Positions 7,763-15,004 of a stretch of 39,874 nt of DNA are shown one piece after another. The position numbers and the translations under genes were made by a program. The stretch spans positions 1-39,874 of the forward strand of contig JANWWR010000062.1 of the NCBI GenBank assembly GCA_025055835.1, written 5' to 3'. Position 1 is the stretch's first letter. Every line of letters begins with the position of its first letter. The notes under the pieces were generated by a model. It made no database searches. It saw only the letters and a list, made by a program, of their open reading frames with translations, and was not told the DNA's origin. The DNA is from Gemmatales bacterium. GTDB taxonomy: Bacteria; Planctomycetota; Planctomycetia; Gemmatales; HRBIN36.

Positions 7763-8560
7763 ATGAGCGGCATGACCAAGCCGAAAACCCGCGCTGAGTT
7801 GAACGACCGCAGACGCCATGCCGCCAAGGTGCTGCGAATTCTGGCTCGGGAATACCCCGACGCCGTGTGCAGCCTCCACTACGCCAATCCCCTGCAACTG
7901 CTCATCGCCACGATTCTTTCCGCCCAATGCACGGATGAGCGGGTGAACCTGGTGACGCCGGCGCTGTTCGAGCGCTTCCCGGATGCCAAAGCGTTTGCCA
8001 CAGCGGACCCGAAGGAGGTTGAACGGCTGATTCAATCCACGGGTTTTTACCGAAACAAGGCCCGGAACATCATCGCGTGCTGCAAGGCCCTCGTCGAGCA
8101 GCACGGCGGCGAGGTGCCGAGGACGCTGGAAGAATTGGTCCGGCTGCCAGGCGTGGGCCGCAAGACCGCCAACGTCGTGCTCGGTAACTCTTACGGCGTG
8201 CCCGGCATCGTCGTGGATACGCATGTCCTTCGCCTCAGCCGGCGTCTCGGACTGACCCATGAAAAAACCCCAGAAAAAGTGGAACAGGATTTGATGCAGA
8301 TTCTTCCGCCCGAGGAATGGGTGGCGTTTGGTCATCGCATGATCTATCACGGTCGCAAGATCTGTCAGGCTCGCAAACCGCGATGCGAGAGTTGTCCTCT
8401 GGCGGAGGTGTGTCCTCGGATTGGGGTACACCGGGAACCTGACGGTTCCCGCTCGCCGAAGGCGGGGCACCGGGAACCTGACGGTTCCCGCTCGCCGAAG
8501 GCAAAGCACCGGGAAGCTGACGGTTCCCGCTCGCTGAAGCGGAGAAAGAGCGGGTCATAG
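7763..8560 (+). CDS. nth: endonuclease III (DNA glycosylase/AP lyase) with repeat-derived tail
   Basis: Removes oxidised pyrimidines and nicks abasic sites in base-excision repair. From the ATG at 7763 the protein is 265 aa. It has the helix-hairpin-helix LPGVGRKTANVVLG (128-141) with catalytic Lys134, the catalytic Asp152 in VDTHV, and the 4Fe-4S cluster Cys201, 208, 211 and 217 (C-x6-C-x2-C-x5-C). The reading frame is open further upstream to 7661, but those residues do not resemble the family. The last 43 residues (about 223-265) are not family-like: they are three 13-residue repeats HREPDGSRSPKAG encoded by a palindromic DNA repeat. The stop overlaps the end of scpB by 6 bases, tail to tail. 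The catalytic core is complete, so activity is expected. Confidence 0.95.
   Translation: MSGMTKPKTRAELNDRRRHAAKVLRILAREYPDAVCSLHYANPLQLLIATILSAQCTDERVNLVTPALFERFPDAKAFATADPKEVERLIQSTGFYRNKARNIIACCKALVEQHGGEVPRTLEELVRLPGVGRKTANVVLGNSYGVPGIVVDTHVLRLSRRLGLTHEKTPEKVEQDLMQILPPEEWVAFGHRMIYHGRKICQARKPRCESCPLAEVCPRIGVHREPDGSRSPKAGHREPDGSRSPKAKHREADGSRSLKRRKSGS
8429..8545 (+). repeat. three tandem 39-bp palindromic repeats inside nth
   Basis: Copies begin at 8429, 8468 and 8507 with a period of exactly 39 bp, so the nth frame is kept. Each contains GGGAACCTGACGGTTCCC (first copy 8433-8450), a 7-bp perfect inverted repeat around TGAC. In the third copy one base changes (GGGAAGC). The unit looks like a REP-type hairpin that has been captured as the protein's C-terminus. 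Confidence 0.85.
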
Positions 8561-9268
8561 TCGCGAAAGATCATCGGTTTCCGGCAGGTCTTCCAGCCGC
8601 GACAACCCGAACAACTCCAGAAACCGCGGCGTGGTTCCGTATCGAACCGCCGACCCGCCTCCTTCAGCCCGACCTACCACTTCGACGAGACCGAGCCGCA
8701 CCAACTGTCGCAACGGCCCAGCGGAATCCTTGCCCCGCAGCGTTTCGATGTCGGCCCGCGTGACCGGCTGACGATAGGCGACGATGGACAGCACCTCGAC
8801 TGCCGCCTGCGTCAGCCGAGTTTCCTTCGGTCCGCCGTAGAGCTTCTCGACAACGAAGCGGAAGCGGGGCCGAAGCATGAGCACCTTGCCCCCTTCGTGC
8901 TGCACGACGAGATAGGGTCGGCCCTGTTCCCGGTAGGTGCGATTGAGATGTTCGACGGCTTCCTCGAACTGCTCCGACGTCAGACCGCGGATGACCTCGG
9001 CGGCGCGCTGGGCGGTGAGCGGCACGCTGGAGACGAACAGCATCGCTTCGAGAATGCGGATCAGCGGCGGAGGCGTCGGCGAACAAGGAGCCGGTCGGCG
9101 AGAGCGTCGGCGGGCCGGGGGAATCTCGGGGGGGGACGGCGATTCGTCACCGGCCTCAGCGGGCAGCTCCACGTCCAGTTGCCATGTCGGGTTGGACGGC
9201 TCGGACGCCTGACCCGTCTGGAAAGGATCGCTCATGGATGCGTCATCTTTGGACATTGACATACCCAT
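8555..9268 (-). CDS. scpB: segregation and condensation protein B
   Basis: ScpB binds the kleisin ScpA and the SMC ATPase and helps condense and segregate the chromosome. The 237-aa protein has a low-complexity N-terminus (about 1-65, acidic then Arg/Pro-rich) followed by the paired winged-helix region typical of ScpB: LIRILEAMLFVSSVPLTAQRAAEVI, then RFVVEKLYGG, LTQAAVEVLSIVAYRQPVTRADIETLRG and LVRLGLVEVVGRAEGGG. Several ATGs (residues 1, 3, 5 and 12) could start it and none has a clear Shine-Dalgarno. The gene begins one base after the TGA of the upstream TPR gene (TGA-C-ATG), so translation is probably coupled. scpA is not in this window. Confidence 0.93.
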   Translation of the reverse strand: MGMSMSKDDASMSDPFQTGQASEPSNPTWQLDVELPAEAGDESPSPPEIPPARRRSRRPAPCSPTPPPLIRILEAMLFVSSVPLTAQRAAEVIRGLTSEQFEEAVEHLNRTYREQGRPYLVVQHEGGKVLMLRPRFRFVVEKLYGGPKETRLTQAAVEVLSIVAYRQPVTRADIETLRGKDSAGPLRQLVRLGLVEVVGRAEGGGSAVRYGTTPRFLELFGLSRLEDLPETDDLSRL

Positions 9269-9269
9269 G

Positions 9270-11609
9270 TCACGGTGAGGAGGGCGATTGCGTCAGCGCG
9301 ATGGCCCGGTCGAACCATTCCTGCCAGGTCCTTCGATGGGAACGAGCCGCTTCCAATTCCTGTTCGGAGAGCGATTCGAGGATTTGCCGTCCCCGCTGGG
9401 CGGCCAGCCGAGCTTGTTCTAACTGCTGCCGGGCCAGATGGCCCTGGGTCAGATACAAAGCGGCGGTCAGCGTGGAAAGGGAAGGCGGTTCTTCATCCAC
9501 GAAGCGTTGCAGGTCGGCGAGGGCTTCGTCGTATCGGCCCAGAAGCATCAGGCACTCGGCCCGGCCGACCCGGCTTTCTCGCCAGCGGACCAGTTCCTCG
9601 ACGGCGAGGATGTTCCGGCGTCGAGCGGCGTCCAGATCGGCCAGCACATGATCAAACTGCTCAACCGCTTTTTGCAGCCGTTCCTGGCGCAGCTTGCGGT
9701 AAAACTCGCGGGCGGCTGGATTGTCAGAGGCTTCGAGACTGCGAGCTTCGATCCGGGCCGCTCGGCGATGGGCTTCGGCCAGCCAGTAGCGGGTCGCCGT
9801 CATCTGCGGCTGGCTCTCGCCATTTAAGGCCTTTTCCAGATAATCCGCGGCCTCGGCGTAGGCTTCCCGACGGAACAGCACATGAACCAGCGCGAAGCGG
9901 GCCAGACGCTGAAGGTCGGCGGTCGGTCCCAAGGCAGGCAAGGCGACTACCTCCTTGAGATGGGCTTCGGCTTCTTCATATTCGCCGAAATCGACGAGAA
10001 CCAAGGCGAGGAGATAGCGGGCCTTGGCCTGGTGGGGACCGGGCTGCCCCGCGGCCTGACGAAGCAGCCGAGCCGCCAGGTTCCGTTTGCCTCGGGCCAG
10101 GTAGGTTTCGCCCAGGGCCAATTGGGCGTCGGCTCGACGAGCGGCGGCAAAAACGCCGCGAAGTCCCAATTCCAAAACCGCCTCGGCCTGTTCGAGTTGG
10201 CGGGCCTGCAAATAGCCGTCGGCAGCCAGCCACAAAAGCTCGCCGCTGTCCCCTTCGCTGTTCAGTTCCCGCACGGCTTCCACAAAGCAGTCGGCGGATT
10301 GGCTCAGGCGGCTTCTGCCCGATGCCAGCAACTCTTCCCGTTTGTTCCCCGTCTCCCGTTCCGCCTCGCGAAGTAACCGCAGTCCCTCCTCGCGCAGCGA
10401 CAAGCCGCGACGCCTCTGGGCCTCTGCGGGGGGTGCAATTCGCAGAGAGATAGCGGCCAGTTCTGCGGCTTGCTCGAAGCGGCCCGACTGCTGCCAGGCC
10501 GACCAAAGGGCTTCGATCTCTTCCCGCCATTGCTGAGCATCCGCGTAGGGGCCTTTCCAGTCGGGGGTCAGATTCTCCAGGGCGATGCGGAATTGGCTCA
10601 GAGCGTCGGCGAAGTGCCCGGCCTGAGCGTGCAGCAGGGCCAGTTTGAAGACGGCGACACGAGTTTCGGGAGAACGCGGAAACTCCCGTTCGAGCCGCTG
10701 CCAGACCGCTTGGGCTTCGTGGATCCGGTTCAGGGCCAGGTAACACGCTCCCATGCCGAACAGAGCCTGCGGCAAGACGGAGCGGATTTCGTGGTTGCCG
10801 TTCAGCAGCGGCTCCCAGAGGTCGAGCGCCGCCTGCCACTGCCCATGCTCGCAATGGCTCCAGGCCATCAGGTGGCGAGCGGTCGGATACTCGGGGGCGC
10901 TAGGGGGAATCCGCCCCAGAACGATGCGGGCCTCCTCGACATCGCCTTTTTGGAGAAGTAATTGGCCCCGTTTGAGCCGAATGGGATTCGGATCAGTCAG
11001 ACCTGCTTGGGCCAAAAGCCGTTCCGAGGCCCGCAAAGCCGCGTTGAGATCGGGCGGTTTTTGCTCTAGGTGTAAATCCATTAGCAGCTTGTATCCGGCC
11101 ACGCGCTCCGATGGCAAGGCGTCGAGCACGGCTTCGATTTCCTTGGCGGCCTGTGCCGGGTCGCCCCCGACGTGGTAGCTCGCCACGGCGATCTGGTAGC
11201 GCAACATTTTTTCGTGGTCCTCACGGACCCCGATCCGCTCGGCTTCGGTCAAGACGGCAAGAGATTGCCGGAAAAGATCGGCCTTGCGAGCGTCCGGGGC
11301 TTGTTGCGCCTGCCGGCAGAGCAAGGTTCCGCGCAACATTTTCAAATCCCCGGCGAAGGTCTCCGCATTGGGGAGATGGTCGGCATGTTCGAGCGCAAAC
11401 TGGTACCATCGATCAGCTTCCGTCAAATCACCGGAGCGGAGGGCCGACCAGGCGGAGACGATGGCCCGCTCAAGGGTCCGTTCGGCAGACGGCCGCGCAA
11501 GAAACCACCAGGCGACGGCAAGAGCGAATGCCAGCAGGCCGAGCAGAAAGACCGGCAACTGCCACAACTCCCGCCAATCGGGCTGACGCCTTGTTTCGGA
11601 TGCGATCAT
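9270..11609 (-). CDS. membrane-anchored TPR-repeat protein
   Basis: From the ATG at 11609 this is a 779-residue protein with one transmembrane helix near the N-terminus (PVFLLGLLAFALAVAWWFLA, about 19-38) and then helix-turn-helix TPR units throughout (for example LRSGDLTEADRWYQFALEHA). It would be an inner-membrane protein with a large TPR solenoid for protein-protein contacts, as commonly seen in planctomycetes. The partner is unknown. The frame is open to 11684, and an ATG at 11651 with AAAGGA upstream is the main alternative start. A TTGACA hexamer (11703-11698) could be its -35, but the -10 is poor. It is translationally coupled to scpB, which is a conserved-looking but functionally unexplained pairing. 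Confidence 0.85.
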   Translation of the reverse strand: MIASETRRQPDWRELWQLPVFLLGLLAFALAVAWWFLARPSAERTLERAIVSAWSALRSGDLTEADRWYQFALEHADHLPNAETFAGDLKMLRGTLLCRQAQQAPDARKADLFRQSLAVLTEAERIGVREDHEKMLRYQIAVASYHVGGDPAQAAKEIEAVLDALPSERVAGYKLLMDLHLEQKPPDLNAALRASERLLAQAGLTDPNPIRLKRGQLLLQKGDVEEARIVLGRIPPSAPEYPTARHLMAWSHCEHGQWQAALDLWEPLLNGNHEIRSVLPQALFGMGACYLALNRIHEAQAVWQRLEREFPRSPETRVAVFKLALLHAQAGHFADALSQFRIALENLTPDWKGPYADAQQWREEIEALWSAWQQSGRFEQAAELAAISLRIAPPAEAQRRRGLSLREEGLRLLREAERETGNKREELLASGRSRLSQSADCFVEAVRELNSEGDSGELLWLAADGYLQARQLEQAEAVLELGLRGVFAAARRADAQLALGETYLARGKRNLAARLLRQAAGQPGPHQAKARYLLALVLVDFGEYEEAEAHLKEVVALPALGPTADLQRLARFALVHVLFRREAYAEAADYLEKALNGESQPQMTATRYWLAEAHRRAARIEARSLEASDNPAAREFYRKLRQERLQKAVEQFDHVLADLDAARRRNILAVEELVRWRESRVGRAECLMLLGRYDEALADLQRFVDEEPPSLSTLTAALYLTQGHLARQQLEQARLAAQRGRQILESLSEQELEAARSHRRTWQEWFDRAIALTQSPSSP

Positions 11610-12180
11610 GCGGCCCCCACGGCTCGGCTTGGAGACACCTCGTAGAGCCATCCCATCCTTTGCCCATCTTTGGACTTGTGACAAAGCCCCCCGGTTGTGT
11701 CAATGCGAACCGCCGACCATCGGGCCGACCGAAGTTAACGAACGGAAGCGCTTTGATAAGCCGAAGGCGAAGGAGGTGTCACCTTCCGGAACTGTATCCC
11801 GTTTGCCTCCCTGCCACAATCTGCGTAGTCCGAAACCAGCCTTGCAGCTCCCCATCTTTTGAGACAGCCAAACTGCTCTTGGCGGCATCAGGTCGGCATG
11901 GTATGGGACCCTGTTCGTCCGGTGCAAAGTCTTCTGCTGCGAAATCGGGCAAACAATGCGCAATCCTGCGCAAGAATGCAGCCTGAGTCGGCATGTTCAA
12001 CCGCCCAAGTGGCCGGTCAAGGAAGGCGTATTTTGCTCAGCACGGCACTGCAAAATTTGGCTCCGGCGAAGCTGTTCATGAAGTTCTGCAAAAGCCGAGA
12101 AAAATCGGCATGAAGCTTGCACTGGGGAAAATCGTCTTTAGTCCGGCTCCCCCGCAAGCCGAGAGAAATAGACGAAGCAC

Positions 12181-12210
12181 TTGCTCAGGCAAGGACTTAC
12201 AACCTAGAGT
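12181..12210 (+). promoter_or_regulatory. possible promoter of the 187-aa gene
   Basis: TTGCTC (12181-12186), 18-base spacer, TAGAGT (12205-12210). The start near 12217 would leave a leader of about 205 nt that includes the hairpin at 12361-12395. Confidence 0.3.
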
Positions 12211-12360
12211 GGAATTGAGGAACAGAGGCAGGTCGTCAAGTCACCCTGGCCGTTCCAGCGATGCTTGAGGCCCGGCGAGACCGACCGAGGCCGGCCACGT
12301 CGGGGCGAACCCTGCCCCTGGATTAACTGAGGGAAACGCTGTGACCAAGCATTGACCGCG

Positions 12361-12395
12361 GCGCACCCTCGTCGTCCGGAACGATGACGGTGCGC
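12361..12395 (+). promoter_or_regulatory. long hairpin in the leader of the 187-aa gene
   Basis: GCGCACCCTCGTCGT (12361-12375) pairs with ACGATGACGGTGCGC (12381-12395) with two mismatches, around the loop CCGGA. A 15-position stem this close to the start (26 bases before the ATG, just ahead of the GGGAGGAGG ribosome-binding site) is unlikely by chance. There is no T-run, so it is not a terminator. It may control translation or mRNA stability. Confidence 0.55.
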
Positions 12396-12421
12396 GCTCC
12401 CGACACAGGGAGGAGGCGCAA

Positions 12422-12985
12422 ATGACCATCGCCGATCTGCTCATCGCGGCAGCCCTGCTGGCCGGTTCCGGACCTGCGGAATTGCACGAGACTTCCTACC
12501 TCCGCCAGCAATTCCCCGTCCTTCGCTTCGCCCTCATGGGTCTGGCTCTCGAGTGGGAGATTCTTGATCCTCGGGAAACCCGCTACGTCCTGGCCCGGGA
12601 AGAGGACATCGCCAGCGATTTGCGGATGCTGCAACGGCGCTTTCAGGAACTCAGCGACGCTCCCTACCTGTCCGACGCCGTCCGCCTGCCGGATCGGGCT
12701 GTGGTCAACGAACTGCTCGCCTTCAACCGGGCCTATCGCAACTACGTCGAGTCCCGCCAGCCCATGGAAACCGTCCAGGGCAGCCAACTGCGGGCCGTCC
12801 AGCGGGAGGTCGAGTATCTGTACCAGGTCTGGGACACGGTGCGAGATGCCCGCTGCGACTACTACTACGTCACGGTGCGGCGACAGGCCCTCAAGCGGCT
12901 GCGGGAACTGATCGGCGACGACGCCTACTTCCGCGGCGAACTGCCGCCCCACGTCCCCCTGTGGCGGTTCCAGGAAATCGACTGA
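12422..12985 (+). CDS. hypothetical protein, 187 aa
   Basis: A soluble-looking, alpha-helical, charged protein starting MTIADLLIAAALLAGSG, preceded by a very strong ribosome-binding site (GGGAGGAGG, 12408-12416). Motifs seen include FPVLRFALMGLALEWEILDPRET, many Arg/Glu heptad-like stretches (RMLQRRFQELSDAPYL) and an aromatic run DYYYVTVRRQALKRLRELIGDDAYFRGELPP. The hydrophobic first 17 residues could be a short signal or just the first helix. I do not recognise a described domain. It is likely restricted to planctomycetes. It stands alone, with no tight neighbour. Confidence 0.8.
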   Translation: MTIADLLIAAALLAGSGPAELHETSYLRQQFPVLRFALMGLALEWEILDPRETRYVLAREEDIASDLRMLQRRFQELSDAPYLSDAVRLPDRAVVNELLAFNRAYRNYVESRQPMETVQGSQLRAVQREVEYLYQVWDTVRDARCDYYYVTVRRQALKRLRELIGDDAYFRGELPPHVPLWRFQEID

Positions 12986-13061
12986 TTCCTTGCAAAGAGC
13001 CGATTCTCGATTTCCCACCCTAGCCCCAATCCGGAGCAGGGCGTTTTTCTAGCCCCGGTCA

Positions 13062-13090
13062 TTGTGCCAGTGCTACGGGCGAATTAGAAT
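13062..13090 (+). promoter_or_regulatory. sigma70-like promoter of the zinc-ribbon gene
   Basis: TTGTGC (13062-13067), 17-base spacer, TAGAAT (13085-13090). The predicted start near 13097 gives a leader of about 57 nt that contains the palindrome GGGAGGCCTCCC (about 13110-13121). Confidence 0.5.
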
Positions 13091-13153
13091 CCCTTCGTTC
13101 TCCGATCGCGGGAGGCCTCCCAGTGTAGCCGTTTCCGGAGTGAGAACGTCGCC

Positions 13154-13660
13154 ATGCCCACGATGACCCGTTGCCCCGGCTGCAAGAATCAGCTCCGCGT
13201 GCCGGACAACCTCTACGGCCGCAATGTCAAATGCCCCACCTGCGGCACGGAATTCATTGCCCTCAGCGAGGAGGAGATGCAGGCGCACGCTGAATCCGCT
13301 GCCGCCAGCGAGCCGGAGCACTATGAGGAGGAGGAGGGACAGGAGGAGTACGAAGAAGCACCACGCCGTCCCCCGCGTCGGCGGCGACTGGATTACGAAC
13401 CCCATCGCGGCGCGGTGATCTTCGTTCTGGGCTTGCTCGGGCTATTGCTGTGCGCCCCGCTGGGCATCGTCGCCTGGGTCATGGGCAATTCCGACCTGGA
13501 GAAGATACGGCGAGGCGTCATGGACCCGGAAGGCGAAGGGCTGACCCAGGCCGGCCGCATCCTCGGAATCGTCAGCACGATTCTGCTGATCATTAGTTGC
13601 GTCTGCGGCCTGCTCTACGGGATACTCCTGGCAATCGCCGGGGCTGGTGGTTTCAAGTGA
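13154..13660 (+). CDS. zinc-ribbon / two-helix membrane protein (DUF4190-like)
   Basis: A 168-aa protein. It has an N-terminal zinc ribbon with Cys7, Cys10, Cys27 and Cys30 (CPGC ... CPTC, MJ0042 type), an acidic linker of Glu/Tyr then an Arg/Pro-rich stretch (about 50-80), and two transmembrane helices (about 85-109 and 138-162). Between the helices lies the sequence MGNSDLEKIRRGVMDPEGEGLTQAG, which resembles the DUF4190 hairpin. Such proteins are numerous in planctomycetes and have no known function. The ribbon is on the cytoplasmic side if the positive-inside rule holds. Its own promoter is at 13062-13090. Confidence 0.85.
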   Translation: MPTMTRCPGCKNQLRVPDNLYGRNVKCPTCGTEFIALSEEEMQAHAESAAASEPEHYEEEEGQEEYEEAPRRPPRRRRLDYEPHRGAVIFVLGLLGLLLCAPLGIVAWVMGNSDLEKIRRGVMDPEGEGLTQAGRILGIVSTILLIISCVCGLLYGILLAIAGAGGFK

Positions 13661-13694
13661 ACCTGCACGGCATCCAGGGCTCAACCGGGACGCC

Positions 13695-13723
13695 TTGTCA
13701 AGCCGATGACCATTCGGTATGGA
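13695..13723 (+). promoter_or_regulatory. sigma70-like promoter of the small lipoprotein
   Basis: TTGTCA (13695-13700), 17-base spacer, TATGGA (13718-13723). The start near 13730 gives a leader of about 29 nt carrying GGGAGG (13746-13751). Confidence 0.5.
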
Positions 13724-13758
13724 ACCTGTTCCGCGAGGCCGGTTCGGGAGGCTTGTCC

Positions 13759-13974
13759 ATGCGTCGCCTGGTGCTGTTGATCGTGTTGCTGTGCGGATGC
13801 AGCACGGCCCCCGTGGCCGACGTCATGGACTTCTTCTGTCCTCCGCGCATGCCGTCCGCCGGAGGCCGAGGCGGAGTCTGCGAGCCGGCTGCCCCTTCGC
13901 CCTCTCCTCCTCCCGCGGTCCTCGGACGGCCCGGACCAACGGAACCGCCTCCGCCCGAACCGTTCGTCCGTTGA
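13759..13974 (+). CDS. small proline-rich lipoprotein
   Basis: A 71-aa protein starting MRRLVLLIVLLCGCSTAPVA. A basic N-terminus, hydrophobic core and lipobox-like LCGC (lipidated Cys14) indicate a type II signal peptide. After it come ADVMDFFCPP and a Pro/Gly-rich tail. The ATG at 13759 is chosen because GGGAGG lies 7 bases upstream and a good promoter lies before it; the longer open frame upstream would run back into the preceding gene. The APVADVMDFF motif recalls short planctomycete lipoproteins of unknown role. It is convergent with the CHAD gene, nine bases away. Confidence 0.65.
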   Translation: MRRLVLLIVLLCGCSTAPVADVMDFFCPPRMPSAGGRGGVCEPAAPSPSPPPAVLGRPGPTEPPPPEPFVR

Positions 13975-13983
13975 CGCTCCCCT

Positions 13984-14919
13984 TCAACCGAGGACGGCAT
14001 CGAACCGAGCAGCGACGCCTTCCTTTCGCCATTGCCTCCAGAACTGCTTGAACTGATCCAAAGCGCGACGGCGACGCTCCCTCTGCTGGGCCGCGAGAAC
14101 GCGAATCCCCTCCCGCCACCTCGGCCACATGTCCGGAAAGAACCGACGACACGACCCTTCCATGTCGAGATAGACCTTGGCCGCGTTGAAAGCGTCGTTG
14201 ACCGTACCCAGAATCTCCTGCAAGGCTTCCACGCGAGGATACAGTTCCCGGCGGAATGCCGAGCCGAAACAGTCGCCGAAGATTTCCATCGCATAGCGGA
14301 GCCGTTTCCCGGCAATCCGCATCTCGTGCAACTGTTCCTGGGTTCGAGCCTCCCGGCCGGCGGCTTCGAGGTCAGCGACATGTTGCCGGAGCAGTCGGCG
14401 GGCCATCTGCTTGAGCGTCGCACGGCCCAGGTCGGTCTTCCGCAGTTGCTTTCCGGAGAGCGTCTCGATCTGGAACCGTTCCAGGCTTGGAGCCAGCTCC
14501 TGGTAGGCTTCTTCCAGACGCTGCTGGGCCAGGCTCCGCTGAGCGATCAGTTGACCGGCCGCCCAGTGCATCCCCGCAGCGGCTTCCGCGGAGGCTGTCG
14601 CCAGGCGTTCGTCCAGATCGAGCAGAAGCACGTCGGCGTCCCGGGCGGGACCGGCGGCGCGTCGGATGGCCCGCAGCAGCTTCCGCAGCCGATCCCGCGT
14701 CTCCGAGCGAAGCACGTCGGCGAAAATGTCCAGGGCAGCCCGGCAACGACGGGTGGCGACACGCAGTTGATGGACGTGTTCCACGTCGGCGTCGCGGACC
14801 TCGACGGCGGGCCGGAAATGGGCGCGGACCGCCTTCAGCCGCACCTCCAGCACGCGCTGGGCAGCGTCCTGCGGAGCCATGCTCGGCTTCAGACCCGTGA
14901 TCCACTTGCCGTTCGCCAT
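13984..14919 (-). CDS. CHAD domain protein
   Basis: A 311-aa all-helical protein that is almost entirely CHAD: HVHQLRVATRRCRAALDIF, RRAAGPARDADVLL, HEMRIAGKRLRYAMEIF. The conserved His and Arg/Lys residues on these helices form a basic pocket. CHAD domains bind inorganic polyphosphate and are found with polyphosphate granules or triphosphate-tunnel enzymes. No CYTH domain is fused here. The frame is open back to 15033, overlapping dnaB, but the family match begins after MANGKWITG, so I start at 14919. It lies 85 bases after dnaB in the same direction, and the gap holds a perfect hairpin (14938-14957). It may be transcribed from the dnaB operon. Confidence 0.88.
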   Translation of the reverse strand: MANGKWITGLKPSMAPQDAAQRVLEVRLKAVRAHFRPAVEVRDADVEHVHQLRVATRRCRAALDIFADVLRSETRDRLRKLLRAIRRAAGPARDADVLLLDLDERLATASAEAAAGMHWAAGQLIAQRSLAQQRLEEAYQELAPSLERFQIETLSGKQLRKTDLGRATLKQMARRLLRQHVADLEAAGREARTQEQLHEMRIAGKRLRYAMEIFGDCFGSAFRRELYPRVEALQEILGTVNDAFNAAKVYLDMEGSCRRFFPDMWPRWREGIRVLAAQQRERRRRALDQFKQFWRQWRKEGVAARFDAVLG

Positions 14920-14937
14920 GTCCCCATGGTACCGGCT

Positions 14938-14957
14938 CCGTGGCAGTGTCGCCACGG
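14938..14957 (-). repeat. perfect hairpin between dnaB and the CHAD gene
   Basis: CCGTGGC-AGTGTC-GCCACGG on the plus strand: 7-bp perfect arms around a 6-base loop. There is no T-run on either side. It may tune read-through or message processing between the two genes. Confidence 0.5.
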
Positions 14958-15004
14958 TGTCAATCGGGGTCAGTCGGGAAAAACCCTGAAAGACGAGAGC
15001 GTTT

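Larger units (their letters stand above)
11610..12421. other. about 0.8 kb without recognisable gene
   Basis: Short ORFs on both strands here lack protein-like composition and ribosome-binding sites. Visible items are AAGGAGGTGTCACCTT (near 11770), a TGCGCA-ATCC-TGCGCA repeat near 11960, three loosely spaced TCGGCATG octamers (near 11893, 11988 and 12105), a possible promoter at 12181-12210 and the hairpin at 12361-12395. The stretch looks less GC-rich than its neighbours. It may be decayed coding sequence. Confidence 0.5.

Noticed and set aside
2629..7797. Long plus-strand ORFs (about 1076 and 641 codons) opposite the alpha-2-macroglobulin gene
   Set aside because: Antisense shadows with no domain character or ribosome-binding site; the minus-strand protein is a clear family member.
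8429..8545. CRISPR-like repeats at the end of nth
   Set aside because: Only three head-to-tail copies without spacers, all in frame with nth.
11859..12113. Short ORFs in the 0.8-kb gap
   Set aside because: No ribosome-binding site, unlike codon use of neighbours, and competing frames on both strands.
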